Counted from the first letter of the stretch, positions 1 through 9,565 are shown. The stretch is DNA of 64,000 bases from Methanococcoides burtonii DSM 6242 (GCF_000013725.1 NC_007955.1:1829579-1893578), one strand, 5' to 3'. Numbers and translations are program-made. Notes: generated by a model from the sequence alone, not told the origin.

Positions 1-62
1 GTGCGCCTGAATCCATGTAAGTTCGAATAAGTGTCATTTCACATAAATAAGGAGAATGGAAT

Positions 63-344
63 ATGGAATTATATTTGTACATTCTCCTGTATCTTTTTCT
101 AGTCAATATCTATTCTTTCTGGCTGATGTACTCTGACAAAAAAAAAGCTATTAAAAACAAATACAGGATACCGGAAAAGACCCTTTTCACCTGGGCATTG
201 CTGGGCGGAAGCATAGGTTCCATAATGGGAATGCAGAAGTTCAGGCACAAGACCAGACATCAGACATTCAGGGTCGGGATGCCACTGATATTTATCGTGG
301 AAGGCTATCTCTTCTTTGAATATATTCTGCCTGTACTGCTTTGA
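63..344 (+). CDS. DUF1294 family small membrane protein
   Basis: A 93-residue, three-helix membrane protein. Hydrophobic segments lie near residues 5-22, 42-57 and 73-92. The DUF1294 pattern is clear: RIPE at 35-38, a glycine-rich LLGGSIGS at 46-53, then RHKTRH at 61-66. Function of the family is not established. An AAGGAG Shine-Dalgarno just upstream supports this ATG. It stands alone at the window edge and ends in TGA. Confidence 0.85.
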   Translation: MELYLYILLYLFLVNIYSFWLMYSDKKKAIKNKYRIPEKTLFTWALLGGSIGSIMGMQKFRHKTRHQTFRVGMPLIFIVEGYLFFEYILPVLL

Positions 345-997
345 GGTCTTTGGATCCTGTGATCCCTATTTTTTGTAAGAGTCCTGTTGTTAACCCATTC
401 ATTATTGATGAATTACGGAATGATGTGTTGGTTCATATCACTCCTCAGATATGTGATCTAATTTATTCCTGGATATAGTATCTCAATTTGTATGGTAATC
501 GATGTCGGCGTCACAAAAATTTTGTAATTCTTATAATTGGTCCTGGAGACCGTCAACATAGCCATAATGAATAATGCAGCATGCAGATCTGGAAAACAAT
601 GATAACATTGGAAGAGACCGAACAACAGCTCTATTTTCAGCATCAAAATACGGTGGTATCAGGGATGTGAGACGTTTCATCTCATTGTCACACATCAGTT
701 ATATCATTTGTTTCACACTTACTATTTATTGTTAAAGTGAGATGATGCAATTGATGATGTTCTGGCTAAGATTGAAAATGTCAACAGGAATTTTCATTCT
801 CTCGAGTTTAGTTGCAGTTAACACGCTGCTGGTAGTACAGATTGCGGATGATACAATTCAAGGTAATGTCCATCCCCTGTTCCTGTACCACAAACAAGGC
901 TTGCATACTGCTTATAGTCGAGCAGCAGGGACACGATCAAAGGCAAATATTCCCTCGTAAAACAGTCAAAAAAAGCTCAAAAATAGAAGATGATCAA
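345..997. other. 650-bp gap without a recognisable gene
   Basis: Short open frames on both strands are present but have no recognisable domain, no convincing ribosome-binding site and no fit to the amino-acid composition of neighbouring genes. The stretch upstream of 998 is probably the promoter/leader of the beta-propeller gene, but I see no strong TATA box. It may hold decayed coding sequence. Confidence 0.4.
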
Positions 998-2527
998 ATG
1001 TTCAAGAAACAAATTAAACTAACACTAATGTTTATTGCATTGGTTTGCCTGTCTTTTCAACCGGTTTCTGCAAGTGGCAGTCTAAAACAGGTGAATGTAA
1101 CCGAAGTATCTGATTTGAACCAGATCGCAGGCAAAGACATCATAAGTCTTGTGGAAACGAATCGCCTTGATATCAGCAATATCAACAACAAACCTGTTTT
1201 TAATGTCATCTGGAACCCTGACGGCAGTCAAATGCTAATTGATGCATCTCTTTTCCTCCTTCCAAAAGGAGGAGGGGATTTTAATAGTAGTCTGATATCA
1301 GCACTTTATATAGCAAATGCAAACGGCTCTGACGTTAAGCGTGTTGCATGGGGAGAATCAAGTTACAGCGGAAGTAAGAGTGTCACAGCACCTGTATGGA
1401 GCCACTCAGGTGCTTATTTTGCATATATGGAATTATCAAAAGAAAGAATGTACAGAGTAACATCTTCTCAACTTATCATCATGTCAAGTGACATGCAGTT
1501 AACTCAACAAGTAGAACTTGATCCCGAAATGATAGAACTAGAAAGCGATCCATCGAATTTTAAATATTCGCCTACTGAAGATAAAATAGCTGCACTAATG
1601 CCTGGAAACCTCATCATTTATGATTTGGAAGAAAATACGAATCTTGTCTTTAACCTGCCTGATGATACCGCAGATGTCGAAAATATGGAGTGGTCTCCGG
1701 ATGGGGAAAAAATTGTCTTTATACAAAATATCTGTAATATTATTATTGTTGATATTGAAAAAAGAGAACTCAACCAGATATATTCTGCAGAACATGTTGG
1801 AATGTATGATGCACAATGGAGCCCGGATAGTAATAAACTAATTTTCTATGAAATAAGTGGTTCGGAAGAAGATGGAACTCTCAATTACGACATATATGCA
1901 ATAAATGATAGTGGGGGAAACCCTGAAAAAATAGCTGTATTTGATTCAGGTTCCTCAAGAGTTATACAATGGTATCCGGACAGTGAAAAGCTTCTGGTTA
2001 AAAAGAGGTCAGATGATGATACATATGCATTATACTCACTCTCAATAATCGGAAAAATGGGAAAACTGATTGAAGGTAATCATGGTCTTGATGGGATGGT
2101 GGGTCCGAATGGTTATATTTTAGCGACCGATCTCAATCCTAGCTACAGGGTCCCGCCTTACATAAAAACGTCGAATCTGTTCCTGTTTAACGAATTGGAT
2201 AAACTGACGATCGAGAATGTGACCTACCACACATGGAAAGGTACAGATCTGCTATTTGTCAAGGATAATGAGATCTCAGTACTGAACACCAGTACACATG
2301 ATATTCAGGATATACCATTGCCGGTAAAGAATTATGACAGGATTAATGTGGCTCCATCTGGACGTTTTATTGCTGTGGATAATAATATTTTTGGATTCTA
2401 TGAACAGGGTCATTCCATAAACATAACTGCTGGAAATGATATGAAAGACAATTCGGGAGGAAATACTACAGAAGAAACTTCGAATTATAAGGATTTACTG
2501 CAATTATTGCAGTTATGGGAGTACTAA
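998..2527 (+). CDS. Secreted beta-propeller (TolB/WD40-like) protein, frameshifted at its C-terminal anchor
   Basis: About 509 residues. The chosen ATG at 998 begins a typical signal peptide (MFKKQIK, then a hydrophobic core ending PVSASG); a longer frame upstream would hide it. Blade motifs of the PD40/TolB type recur: WNPDGSQ, WSHSGAY, YSPTEDK, WSPDGEK, WSPDSNK, WYPDSEK. The protein is therefore exported and folds as a propeller, probably for binding. As read it ends LLQLWEY at 2527. Restoring one A near 2488-2490 would instead give a hydrophobic C-terminal helix (GFTAIIAVMGVLIAF) with a basic tail ending at 2559, a normal archaeal cell-surface anchor. Ligand unknown. Confidence 0.75.
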   Translation: MFKKQIKLTLMFIALVCLSFQPVSASGSLKQVNVTEVSDLNQIAGKDIISLVETNRLDISNINNKPVFNVIWNPDGSQMLIDASLFLLPKGGGDFNSSLISALYIANANGSDVKRVAWGESSYSGSKSVTAPVWSHSGAYFAYMELSKERMYRVTSSQLIIMSSDMQLTQQVELDPEMIELESDPSNFKYSPTEDKIAALMPGNLIIYDLEENTNLVFNLPDDTADVENMEWSPDGEKIVFIQNICNIIIVDIEKRELNQIYSAEHVGMYDAQWSPDSNKLIFYEISGSEEDGTLNYDIYAINDSGGNPEKIAVFDSGSSRVIQWYPDSEKLLVKKRSDDDTYALYSLSIIGKMGKLIEGNHGLDGMVGPNGYILATDLNPSYRVPPYIKTSNLFLFNELDKLTIENVTYHTWKGTDLLFVKDNEISVLNTSTHDIQDIPLPVKNYDRINVAPSGRFIAVDNNIFGFYEQGHSINITAGNDMKDNSGGNTTEETSNYKDLLQLLQLWEY

Positions 2528-2804
2528 TTGCATTTGCCGGTACAAATCGGGAAAAATAATGGATGGAGCAATTATGGAACCCTCTATTCATATTACTTTT
2601 TTGGTTAATTATTGGTTCAGGATTTTGTATGATAGTAAAATTCGTAAAACACATATCAAACCTATAAATTCTTTATTGGAAATAAGGGCTGTAGTAGTTT
2701 CTATTTCGTATGTTCTTAATCTTTGTTTGTTGTTTTGGTCGACGCAAACATAATCCAGACAATGAAAAACTAAAAAGTAAGGATAAATGCCAATTGGCAT
2801 TTCC

Positions 2805-4157
2805 TCAATACAAAGGATTCTCAACCTTTCCCATGAAAAGGATACATCCCGTTCTCTTGTCTTCGATGAAGAACATGAATGGATGATCTACCTTGAATTC
2901 CATTACCTCTCCGGGTAGTGGTAAACAGCTGTCGACAGCTTCGATGGCCGTTGCCGCTGTTGCCTCAGTACCTTCTTCCTGGACATCGATAAATGCCTGG
3001 TGAACCACATCGTGTAGCCATAAAGCATAATCTTCCGGCACCTTCTGGATATCAAAAATACCTGAGAAATCTGCGTTGCCCGTAAAAGCTTCCACAAGTC
3101 CCATAGTTTTCAGTGTATCTGATAATTTAGCTTTCGTATCAAACTTGAATTTGGGCAACCAGATTCTTACCTCATTTCCAGATTCCATAGAAGACTTGAG
3201 GTTGTTATAATCGGAAAGTCTAAATCTGCTTTCAAAATTTTCAATGTTATTTTCTTCAGGAAGAACAATGTACATACATAGATCATCACCCTTGTAAGGC
3301 AGTTCAACGATTTTTGCATCTTTGTTTTCACCGTAACTAAAATACTGCTTTGTATACATCATATCTATGGGAGTTCCTTCTTCGTTTGAAGATGAATTGT
3401 AGAAAAGTTCCTTTTGGGTCTCTTCTACGTCAAATTCATTAAGCCATTTTCCTTTAAAGTAAATCGCATTTGTAATGATCATGGCTGTGTCGGAGGTTAC
3501 CATGTCATCCGGGACCAGGTCCTTGATTTTTTCGTTGGTCTTTGTTGCAACCCACTCATTGATAATATCCCTGGACCTTTCTGGTTCATTTCTAAAATCA
3601 ACGTTTGTTACTTTTCCATCATAATAGATTTTTGAGTTACCCACAAACCTTTCATTTAATGGATAATTTTCCCGTACCCAGAGAGCATTTGCAGTTTTCA
3701 GGTCGTTGTTGTCATCATCTGAATTTATTATATTCATCATCTCTTTCGAACTCTTTTCAAGCACAGGCTTGCTTAGAGGATAGTAGAACACATAGGCTAT
3801 CTCTTCTTGTGTGGTACTTTCAGCGCCATTATAACAAATAGCCATTGCAGTAAATATGCTGTATGGCGAAAAGACAATATTGCCATCTGTGGCCAGATTG
3901 TTATACATATCAAAGGAAAAGGCGTTGTTTGCAGTGGCAATATCATAATCACCAGGCGAATATGCATACATCATAGAACTTTTATCTACAGTTTCTGATT
4001 CTACGTTTATCGAAGGGGAGCTTATGTTTCCAATTTCTAATTCTGTGGAAGTTGGGTCTAATTCACTATCTGAGTTTGTGCCGGTGCCTATGCATCCAAT
4101 ACATGAAAAAAGGAGAACACAGATCACCACTGTGCAAATAATATTTTTTACATTCAT
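2805..4157 (-). CDS. Serpin-family protease inhibitor, lipoprotein-like
   Basis: About 450 residues. The N-terminus has a hydrophobic signal with a lipobox-like SCIGC (Cys19/Cys22), suggesting a membrane-tethered extracellular protein, followed by a full serpin domain. The hinge of the reactive-centre loop (EEGTEATAATA) has the small residues typical of inhibitory serpins. The C-terminal signature DHPFMFFIEDK and FMGKVENPLY is intact. Counting from the hinge puts the scissile bond near the VDSC stretch. ATG 4157 is preferred over a TTG at 4178: a TTTAAATA box at 4179-4186 lies about 25 bp upstream, implying a leaderless mRNA. It is divergent from the transglutaminase-like gene and shares a symmetric operator with it. 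Confidence 0.9.
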   Translation of the reverse strand: MNVKNIICTVVICVLLFSCIGCIGTGTNSDSELDPTSTELEIGNISSPSINVESETVDKSSMMYAYSPGDYDIATANNAFSFDMYNNLATDGNIVFSPYSIFTAMAICYNGAESTTQEEIAYVFYYPLSKPVLEKSSKEMMNIINSDDDNNDLKTANALWVRENYPLNERFVGNSKIYYDGKVTNVDFRNEPERSRDIINEWVATKTNEKIKDLVPDDMVTSDTAMIITNAIYFKGKWLNEFDVEETQKELFYNSSSNEEGTPIDMMYTKQYFSYGENKDAKIVELPYKGDDLCMYIVLPEENNIENFESRFRLSDYNNLKSSMESGNEVRIWLPKFKFDTKAKLSDTLKTMGLVEAFTGNADFSGIFDIQKVPEDYALWLHDVVHQAFIDVQEEGTEATAATAIEAVDSCLPLPGEVMEFKVDHPFMFFIEDKRTGCILFMGKVENPLY

Positions 4158-4190
4158 ACTATATGCTTGAAGTGACAATATTTAAATTTT

Positions 4191-4277
4191 ATGGCCATAT
4201 CTTCGAACTGATTCCGGATGCTGCTGATCACACCAATGTAATGTGGTGATTCTCAATCAGTTCGAAGATATGGCCAT
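4191..4277. promoter_or_regulatory. Symmetric divergent operator: 23-bp inverted repeat between serpin and transglutaminase-like genes
   Basis: Perfect 23-bp inverted repeat: left arm 4191-4213, right arm 4255-4277, core ATCAGTTCGAAGATATGG. Each arm lies immediately upstream of a TATA-like box, TTTAAATA for the serpin (4179-4186, minus) and TTTATATG for the secreted protein (4282-4289, plus). So both divergent promoters carry the same element in the same orientation relative to their TATA box. The same element occurs at 6803 and 9566 before two more secreted-protein genes. Probably the site of an activator or repressor; the protein is unknown. Confidence 0.7.
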
Positions 4278-4312
4278 ATAATTTATATGCAATGAATTCA
4301 AAGAATCTTGCA

Positions 4313-4436
4313 GGGTTCAACTGAACCTTTCAAGCAACGGTTGAACCCCGGAATTGCCCAAAGGCAGGGCTAAGTTTGTAATTTACAGTATATAAACGTA
4401 GCTTTGCTTCTTGGATTTAATACAAGAGGTGAAATA
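4313..4436 (+). ncRNA. Structured 5' leader RNA, copy A
   Basis: First of three related leaders. A 9-bp stem is formed by GGGTTCAAC (4313-4321) and GTTGAACCC (4340-4348). It is followed by a small TTGCC/GGCA hairpin (4354-4366). CTTCTTG (4407-4413) can pair, with one G-U, to CAAGAGG (4423-4429), which contains the Shine-Dalgarno of the gene at 4437. The loop CAAGCAA (4331-4337) can pair with TTGCTT (4404-4409), which overlaps the anti-SD strand, so the two pairings exclude each other. The TATA box at 4282-4289 predicts transcription starting at the first stem. This copy lacks the small leader ORF of copies B and C. Confidence 0.6.
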
Positions 4437-5775
4437 ATGCGAAATTTAAAAATTGGATACTCAATAATATTCGCAGCAATATTATTGATAAGTCTGGCAC
4501 TGATACCTGTATCAGCTACAGTCAATGACAGTAAAGTGGAAAATGACCCTTCGTATATGCCGGAATTTGAAGAATGGGTAAAACCCATGGATCTTTCGGA
4601 ATACAACGGGCATAAACCTCAGCTAAAACAAGAACCTCTGTCCCCGGAGGAACTTGAAAAAACAAATCCTTTCATAATTGCATTGAATGAATCTGAAAAA
4701 AAAGAACTCAATAGTATTCCTAAAGAAACTACACTCCAGAAAGCAAATTTCGAATCCGGCGGGCAGATTTCAATAAATATACCTGCAACGTCAACAGAAC
4801 TGTCTGAAAGTGAAGGCAAAACGAGATCAGATCCTGATGTCAAAATCACGGGAATAACTTATCAGTGGTATTGGGTACAGGATACAGTATTCAATAATTA
4901 CGTTACCATCCATAATTACGGCACTTCAACTGCAAGCGGAAAAGTTCTCTTCTGGTCAGCAGAAAGATGGTTACGGTTATTACAAAGCATTCAGTAATCT
5001 GGCTCCAGATTCCAACACGACAGTAACTGTTCCCTTCAAGCCAACAAGTACGCAGAGTTCCATAGGTATAAAACCTATTGCTCTTGAAGTGCGGGTTGAT
5101 CCTGACGATACATCTACTCATTTTGTATGGATGCCGTATGATGGAATTGAAAAATACAACAATGATGCAAATCATCTACCTGATCCTGATAATGGAGTGA
5201 ACCTGAATACAAGTGACATTTATCATTTCCCATTCAATGAAGGCTACAATATCATATTTGAAGCTGCAGTTGCGGGTGATAACAGCACGACTCCATATGA
5301 AACTGCAAACCAAATTACAGATTATGTTTATAAAGTGATGCATTATGATGATGAGGCATTCCTAGATAGAAGTTATACTGCCTCTGATCTATGGATAATT
5401 AACCACACAAATGCTAGTGGGTACTATATTGGTGTTTGTGATGAATATGCCACTCTCTCTAATGCATTTAATAGAGCACTGGGAATACCTTCAAAGCAGT
5501 ATTACCTGAATATGACCAATAGTTCAGGGAACAGAAGTGCACATGAAATGGCAGAAATTTGGGATGGACAGGAGTGGATTCATTCTGATCCAACATGGAA
5601 TTCTTTTGATAATCCAGATATTTATGTTTCACGGAATTGTTCAAATATGTATTTCTGGAACATGAAGAATGCAGATGACAGTCTTGATGCCGGTGATCCT
5701 ATGGGAGATGGGTTGCTGCACTTCTGGCTTGATTTCGAAAGGGAATATCTAGGGATGCTGGACAAATACAACTAA
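4437..5775 (+). pseudogene. Secreted transglutaminase-like cysteine peptidase, split by a frameshift
   Basis: ATG 4437 follows AAGAGGTGA and begins a signal peptide ending PVSATV. The first frame stops at 4997. A continuous second frame then runs to 5775. Removing one A from the AAA at 4963-4965 joins them into a protein of about 445 residues. The C-terminal half has the transglutaminase-like core: Cys in GVCDEYATL, His in SAHEMAEIW, Asp in HSDPTW. The fold is that of exported transglutaminase-like proteases that process or cross-link surface proteins. No in-frame start of its own exists for the second half. It is either a recent pseudogene or a base-calling error. Confidence 0.75.
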
Positions 5776-5859
5776 CATGATGATTTCAAGATGGGTAAAT
5801 ACAGATTATATTTTCTGTGTTTATTCATATTTTTCAGAATGATTATCAGGGGTGAGTAC

Positions 5860-6762
5860 ATGAAAAAAATAAAACCAATTGTAATATCCATTCTCATAAT
5901 AGGAGCAGTTATGCCTGCATTTGCCGAAGAGCTTCATCCTCGTCCCGGAGATGGTAATTCGATAGAAAACTATCTTATGCCACATATCTTGAGTCTGGAA
6001 GAAAATCAAGAAATCATGGATTTCATAAACAAATATGGGATCAGTGATTATGAAATTGCATATATCAACGATAGTAATCAATTTCTATATATAATTCCAA
6101 AAGAAAATCATTCAAAAAAATTAGTTGTTCTTGAGAAAACTGGAGGAATCGACCAAAAATGGAAAAGAGAGATCGTATGGGTCCGTCAGATAGGGATGAA
6201 TGAGACGATTTCCTTTGAACCCCCCGGTCCACTGGATGATTTTTTCGCCGCTTATCCTGAGGCTGAAAAGAATGACACGATTATTTCCTTTATCAACTCC
6301 TATGATCCGAGGAAATGGAAAGAAATGTCCACAGACCTGAACCGGACTTCTTCACTGGTCTACCTGGTAGCCGACAGGGATGTTTTCAGGGAACTTATGT
6401 TCATGGAACAAAAAGGCAATATCAGCTGGGTGAAGACATTCAATGAGTTGCAGGTAGCCGTGGATAAGGAGCAGGCGCTCTGGATAGCTGCAAAGGAAAT
6501 GAATTCGTCGGTATCTCCAGTGGATGTTCATATCGTTTTCCGGGATTCACAGCCTTTCTGGGTTGTGACCTACATAACGGGCCCTGCTGCCACTACATTT
6601 TATATCGATACCGGTGACGGTGAAGTCCACTATTACCTGATGGATGCAGGAGTTAATGGATCCGGGGAACCTTCGTATAACGTCCCCGGTTTTGGCGGAA
6701 TGCTTACTTTAGTTGCATTTGCAGCGTCTTTGAGGATGACCAGGAAGACGGGTGGGAAATGA
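5860..6762 (+). CDS. Exported protein with PGF-CTERM surface anchor
   Basis: 300 residues. ATG 5860 is set by the preceding GGGGTGA Shine-Dalgarno and starts a signal peptide (MKKIKPIVISI... ending AFAEE); an upstream in-frame codon has no SD. The C-terminus has a PGF-CTERM sorting signal: PGFGGM, a hydrophobic stretch, then a basic RMTRK tail. In known systems this is cut and lipid-anchored by archaeosortase A. A region around residues 210-270 (KEQALWIAAKEM, PFWVVTYI, FYIDTGDGEV) resembles PepSY-type modules. Function unknown; it follows the transglutaminase-like gene by 84 bp and may be co-transcribed. Confidence 0.75.
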   Translation: MKKIKPIVISILIIGAVMPAFAEELHPRPGDGNSIENYLMPHILSLEENQEIMDFINKYGISDYEIAYINDSNQFLYIIPKENHSKKLVVLEKTGGIDQKWKREIVWVRQIGMNETISFEPPGPLDDFFAAYPEAEKNDTIISFINSYDPRKWKEMSTDLNRTSSLVYLVADRDVFRELMFMEQKGNISWVKTFNELQVAVDKEQALWIAAKEMNSSVSPVDVHIVFRDSQPFWVVTYITGPAATTFYIDTGDGEVHYYLMDAGVNGSGEPSYNVPGFGGMLTLVAFAASLRMTRKTGGK

Positions 6763-6802
6763 TTCCGGATGCAGATCACCTCAATGAAATGCAAGGATTC
6801 CG

Positions 6803-6837
6803 GTCAGTTCGATGATTTGCATAGAAAACTTATATAG
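6803..6837 (+). promoter_or_regulatory. Operator and TATA box of secreted-protein gene at 6988
   Basis: GTCAGTTCGATGATTTGCAT (6803-6822) matches the 4191-4277 operator, followed at the same spacing as at 9566 by TTATATAG (6830-6837). The predicted transcription start, about 25 bp on, coincides with the first stem of leader B. Confidence 0.65.
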
Positions 6838-6857
6838 AATAGCTGTATAGGATTTTA

Positions 6858-6987
6858 CGGAGTTCAACTGAACCTACCAAGCAACGGTTGAACCCCGGAA
6901 TTGCCCAAAGGCATGGTAATGTTGGCTTTGAGGACACTTAAAGCTTGCTTGGTTGTGCCTCTTGGGACAAAACAAGAGGTGAAATAA
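6858..6987 (+). ncRNA. Structured 5' leader RNA, copy B, with small leader ORF
   Basis: Hairpin GTTCAAC/GTTGAAC (6862-6868/6887-6893) with loop CCAAGCAA (6877-6884), which is the exact 8-nt complement of downstream TTGCTTGG (6945-6952). A TTGCC-CAAA-GGCA hairpin follows. CCTCTTG (6958-6964) pairs perfectly with CAAGAGG (6973-6979), which holds the Shine-Dalgarno of the gene at 6988. A 22-codon ORF (6919-6987, beginning MLALRTLKAC) ends in TAA directly abutting the main ATG, so translation of the two could be coupled. Confidence 0.6.
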
Positions 6988-7467
6988 ATGAAAGCAAATA
7001 TGAAATCTGGAATAGGTACGCTGCTAACAGCAATGCTGCTGGTGAGCATGGCGTTTGCACCGGCTGTGAGTGCAGTAGAAGATACTCAAAATGGAGATAT
7101 TGGTATTGAGAGTACTCAGTATGTTGACATCACAGCTCAAAAAGTGAAACTATATGTTGCTCCTGACGCGGGAGACAACACCGGTGAAATATACGCAGAA
7201 TATACCACAGACGATCCGGGAGATTTCGATGTAAAGACGGGAGTAATAAGTGTCCTTAAAGACACTGAAGAATCCTTTACCGTTTCTCCATATGAGTGGA
7301 CAAATCTACGATATGCTGCAGACAGTCTCCATGTACTTGTATGGGACGACGACACACTTTCAGGTGACGATAAGTTGTTTGATGCATATAAGACTGTCTC
7401 CAGTGGAGTTTACGTTTGGAGCAATTCCAACGTAAAGCTGACAACGTATGTGAATGTCCACTGGTAA
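6988..7467 (+). CDS. Secreted protein of unknown function
   Basis: 159 residues with a signal peptide (MKANMKSGIGTLLTAMLL, cut after AVSA near residue 29) nearly identical to those at 9751 and 10975. The mature part is acidic and rich in beta-prone residues (KLYVAPDAGDN, DSLHVLVWDDDTL, SNVKLTTYVNVHW), suggesting a small extracellular beta-sandwich. No recognised domain. GAGGTGA precedes the ATG and may be masked by the leader hairpin. A terminator hairpin follows. Confidence 0.75.
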   Translation: MKANMKSGIGTLLTAMLLVSMAFAPAVSAVEDTQNGDIGIESTQYVDITAQKVKLYVAPDAGDNTGEIYAEYTTDDPGDFDVKTGVISVLKDTEESFTVSPYEWTNLRYAADSLHVLVWDDDTLSGDDKLFDAYKTVSSGVYVWSNSNVKLTTYVNVHW

Positions 7468-7509
7468 AAAACATAAAGTTCTGACGCAGTTTCTTAATTT
7501 CTCAATTCG

Positions 7510-7540
7510 GTGCCTCCTTTGAGGCACATTTTCAATTTTT
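7510..7540 (+). terminator. Intrinsic terminator-like hairpin
   Basis: GTGCCTC-CTTT-GAGGCAC (7510-7527) followed by T-rich sequence ATTTTCAATTTTT. It closes the 6988 transcript before the next gene. Confidence 0.6.
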
Positions 7541-7552
7541 GAAGTGATTCAA

Positions 7553-8179
7553 ATGAGCAAAGAAGAGAATTCATCTGGTCTATTAAAAATCGAATTCATT
7601 ATAGCTGCGATTGTTTTATTCTCCTTTTTATTTTGGGGCCTCACATCATCTGCGTTTATGGAAAATGATGATAGCCAAAATCTTTCAAAAAACTCAAATT
7701 TTATTGCAATAGGAGACGATCCAACACTGGATCTACCCTGGGAAGATAGTTTCTCTCATGCAGTTAAAGTTGCAAAAAAAAGGAACAATTTAATTTTAAT
7801 TCACATGCATCTGCAGGATAAAAATGTAGATTATGAGGGTAAATACAATGTGATAGGTGAAAATGATAGCGAATTTATGATGGATGTGTATTACAGATTA
7901 TTTGTCATGGGTAATGATACTATTAAGTCAACTTTAAAAAATCAATTCGTTTTGTATAGAATGCCATATCCTTCAGAGCATGAATTTAATGGTACAAAAT
8001 TGAAGGAACCAGCATTATTGTTACTCTATGATCCTGTTTCCAAGAAAATTTTAAAACAGGAATCTATAAATTACAGTACATTTGCCCCTGATTACATGGG
8101 CACATCAACAAAAAAAGCTGAAATGGAAGACATTGAGAATAAAACATTAAGATTTTCAAAATGGCTTGAATTAGAATGA
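7553..8179 (+). CDS. Membrane-anchored thioredoxin-fold protein lacking CXXC
   Basis: About 208 residues. ATG 7553 is preferred over a GTG 9 bases upstream because AAGTGAT then acts as SD. One N-terminal membrane helix (IEFIIAAIVLFSFLFW) is followed by an extracytoplasmic domain resembling DUF255/thioredoxin_7 proteins: PWEDSFSHAVKVAKKRNN, LILIHMHL, then PALLLLYDPVSKK. The CXXC redox pair is absent, so a redox role is doubtful. It ends in TGA immediately before the M28 peptidase gene, so the two probably form an operon. Confidence 0.55.
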   Translation: MSKEENSSGLLKIEFIIAAIVLFSFLFWGLTSSAFMENDDSQNLSKNSNFIAIGDDPTLDLPWEDSFSHAVKVAKKRNNLILIHMHLQDKNVDYEGKYNVIGENDSEFMMDVYYRLFVMGNDTIKSTLKNQFVLYRMPYPSEHEFNGTKLKEPALLLLYDPVSKKILKQESINYSTFAPDYMGTSTKKAEMEDIENKTLRFSKWLELE

Positions 8180-8191
8180 GTGTGGTTGACA

Positions 8192-9484
8192 ATGGTTGAA
8201 TTTTTTAATATCAAAAAATATAGTGAATTATTCCTTACAGCTTTCCTCATATGCATATTGACAACAACTAGTTTAACTGTAGGAGAAGCGTATTCTGAGG
8301 ATACTTCGTCCCCTGATTTTACTGTGAACACTTCAAACTTAGAACAGATCACTCAAAAAATTGTAAGCCATGGTCCTCGTATAACAGTATATTCCTCGCT
8401 GTCTTCTGAAATGGAACATGAAGAAGGCAAACTGGCTACAGAGCAATCTGTAGAGTACATAAAGAATACAATGGAAATGTACGGTCTGGAAACTTCATTG
8501 GAAGAAATTCGTGATGAGCCATTTAGTATCAATAATATCATTGGAGTAAAACGTGGTACGAATCTGGAGAATCAGATAATCATAGTCTGCTCTCATTATG
8601 ACACTGCAAGAACAAGCCCAGGAGCTGATGATGCCGCTCTTGGTGTGGCCGCAACCCTGGAGATAGCAAGACTTCTTCAGGACTATGAACTCAACAGGAC
8701 AGTATACTTCATGGTTTTCCCGGAACATAGCCAGCCAATAGGAGCCGATATGTGGATAGAGATGCACCCGGATTTAAAAAATAATATAACCGGACTTATC
8801 TGCCTTGATCAAATCGGATATGGCAATAACCTGCAAATTTCATACATTCCACAAACTTCATGGCTTGCAGATATTGTCCAGCTTTCAGCCAATGAATCGA
8901 ACATATCTGTTAGCAAACATATGGGTCTCATTGCTTTCAGCGATCATACACCATTTATTCAAAATAACATTCCAGCAGTAGAGTTAATCGAATCTGAGTT
9001 TACACCATTCCATCACAAACCTGGAGACACCATAGAAACGATCAATTTCTCTCTGGCAGAGAATGCAACTGAAATTGCAGTAGAAAGCGTTTATCATTTG
9101 GCCACTCCAGAAGATATTGAACCGCCTTTAGTGGATATTTCATCTCCCAATAATCTGGCTGTTCATGGCAATAACATCATCCCTCTCATGTACAACATCT
9201 CCGAGAATGATACTCATGTGCAGGTTTTGTTGGATGGTCAAAATCTTGGAGAGATCAGTTCTGGAGAGTGGCTGATTTTTAGCCTTGCCCAGCATGATAT
9301 AAAAGTATGGGCAATTGATGAATATGGAAACAGAGGGGAAGCGACAGCTTCTTTTGAGGTGATCGACTATCCAGAAATCTTGAAAGGCGGTTCAGATACT
9401 GGTTCCAAAACCTATGGTCTTGGATTTTTTGCAATCTTGTTGATAATTCTGGTTGTTGTTCTGCGATCTAAAAGGAATAAATGA
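8192..9484 (+). CDS. Membrane-anchored M28-family metallopeptidase
   Basis: About 430 residues: signal/anchor helix, an M28 aminopeptidase-type catalytic domain, a beta-sandwich-like stalk (PPLVDISSPNN to ATASFEVID), and a C-terminal membrane helix with RSKRNK tail. Zinc-site motifs are visible: SHYDT, PGADDAALG, LDQIGYG and FHHKPGDTIE. The usual catalytic Glu-Glu pair is represented by PEHSQ, so one Glu may be missing. GTG 8180, overlapping the previous stop, is an alternative start; ATG 8192 with GGTTGA upstream looks better. Probably degrades peptides outside the cell; paired with the thioredoxin-fold protein. Confidence 0.8.
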   Translation: MVEFFNIKKYSELFLTAFLICILTTTSLTVGEAYSEDTSSPDFTVNTSNLEQITQKIVSHGPRITVYSSLSSEMEHEEGKLATEQSVEYIKNTMEMYGLETSLEEIRDEPFSINNIIGVKRGTNLENQIIIVCSHYDTARTSPGADDAALGVAATLEIARLLQDYELNRTVYFMVFPEHSQPIGADMWIEMHPDLKNNITGLICLDQIGYGNNLQISYIPQTSWLADIVQLSANESNISVSKHMGLIAFSDHTPFIQNNIPAVELIESEFTPFHHKPGDTIETINFSLAENATEIAVESVYHLATPEDIEPPLVDISSPNNLAVHGNNIIPLMYNISENDTHVQVLLDGQNLGEISSGEWLIFSLAQHDIKVWAIDEYGNRGEATASFEVIDYPEILKGGSDTGSKTYGLGFFAILLIILVVVLRSKRNK

Positions 9485-9515
9485 AAAAGGTGGTACTGGG
9501 TGCGCCTTTTTAATT
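9484..9515 (+). terminator. Terminator-like hairpin after M28 peptidase
   Basis: AAAAAGG and CCTTTTT arms separated by about 14 bases, ending in a T run at 9507-9511. It lies directly after the peptidase stop. Confidence 0.45.
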
Positions 9516-9565
9516 GGCTGATGCTATTGCCATATCAAATCAATGTCTCCCGTTAGCGATTCCCA

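Noticed and set aside
742-960. 72-codon open frame before the beta-propeller gene
   Set aside because: It overlaps the region upstream of the signal peptide and shows no family resemblance.
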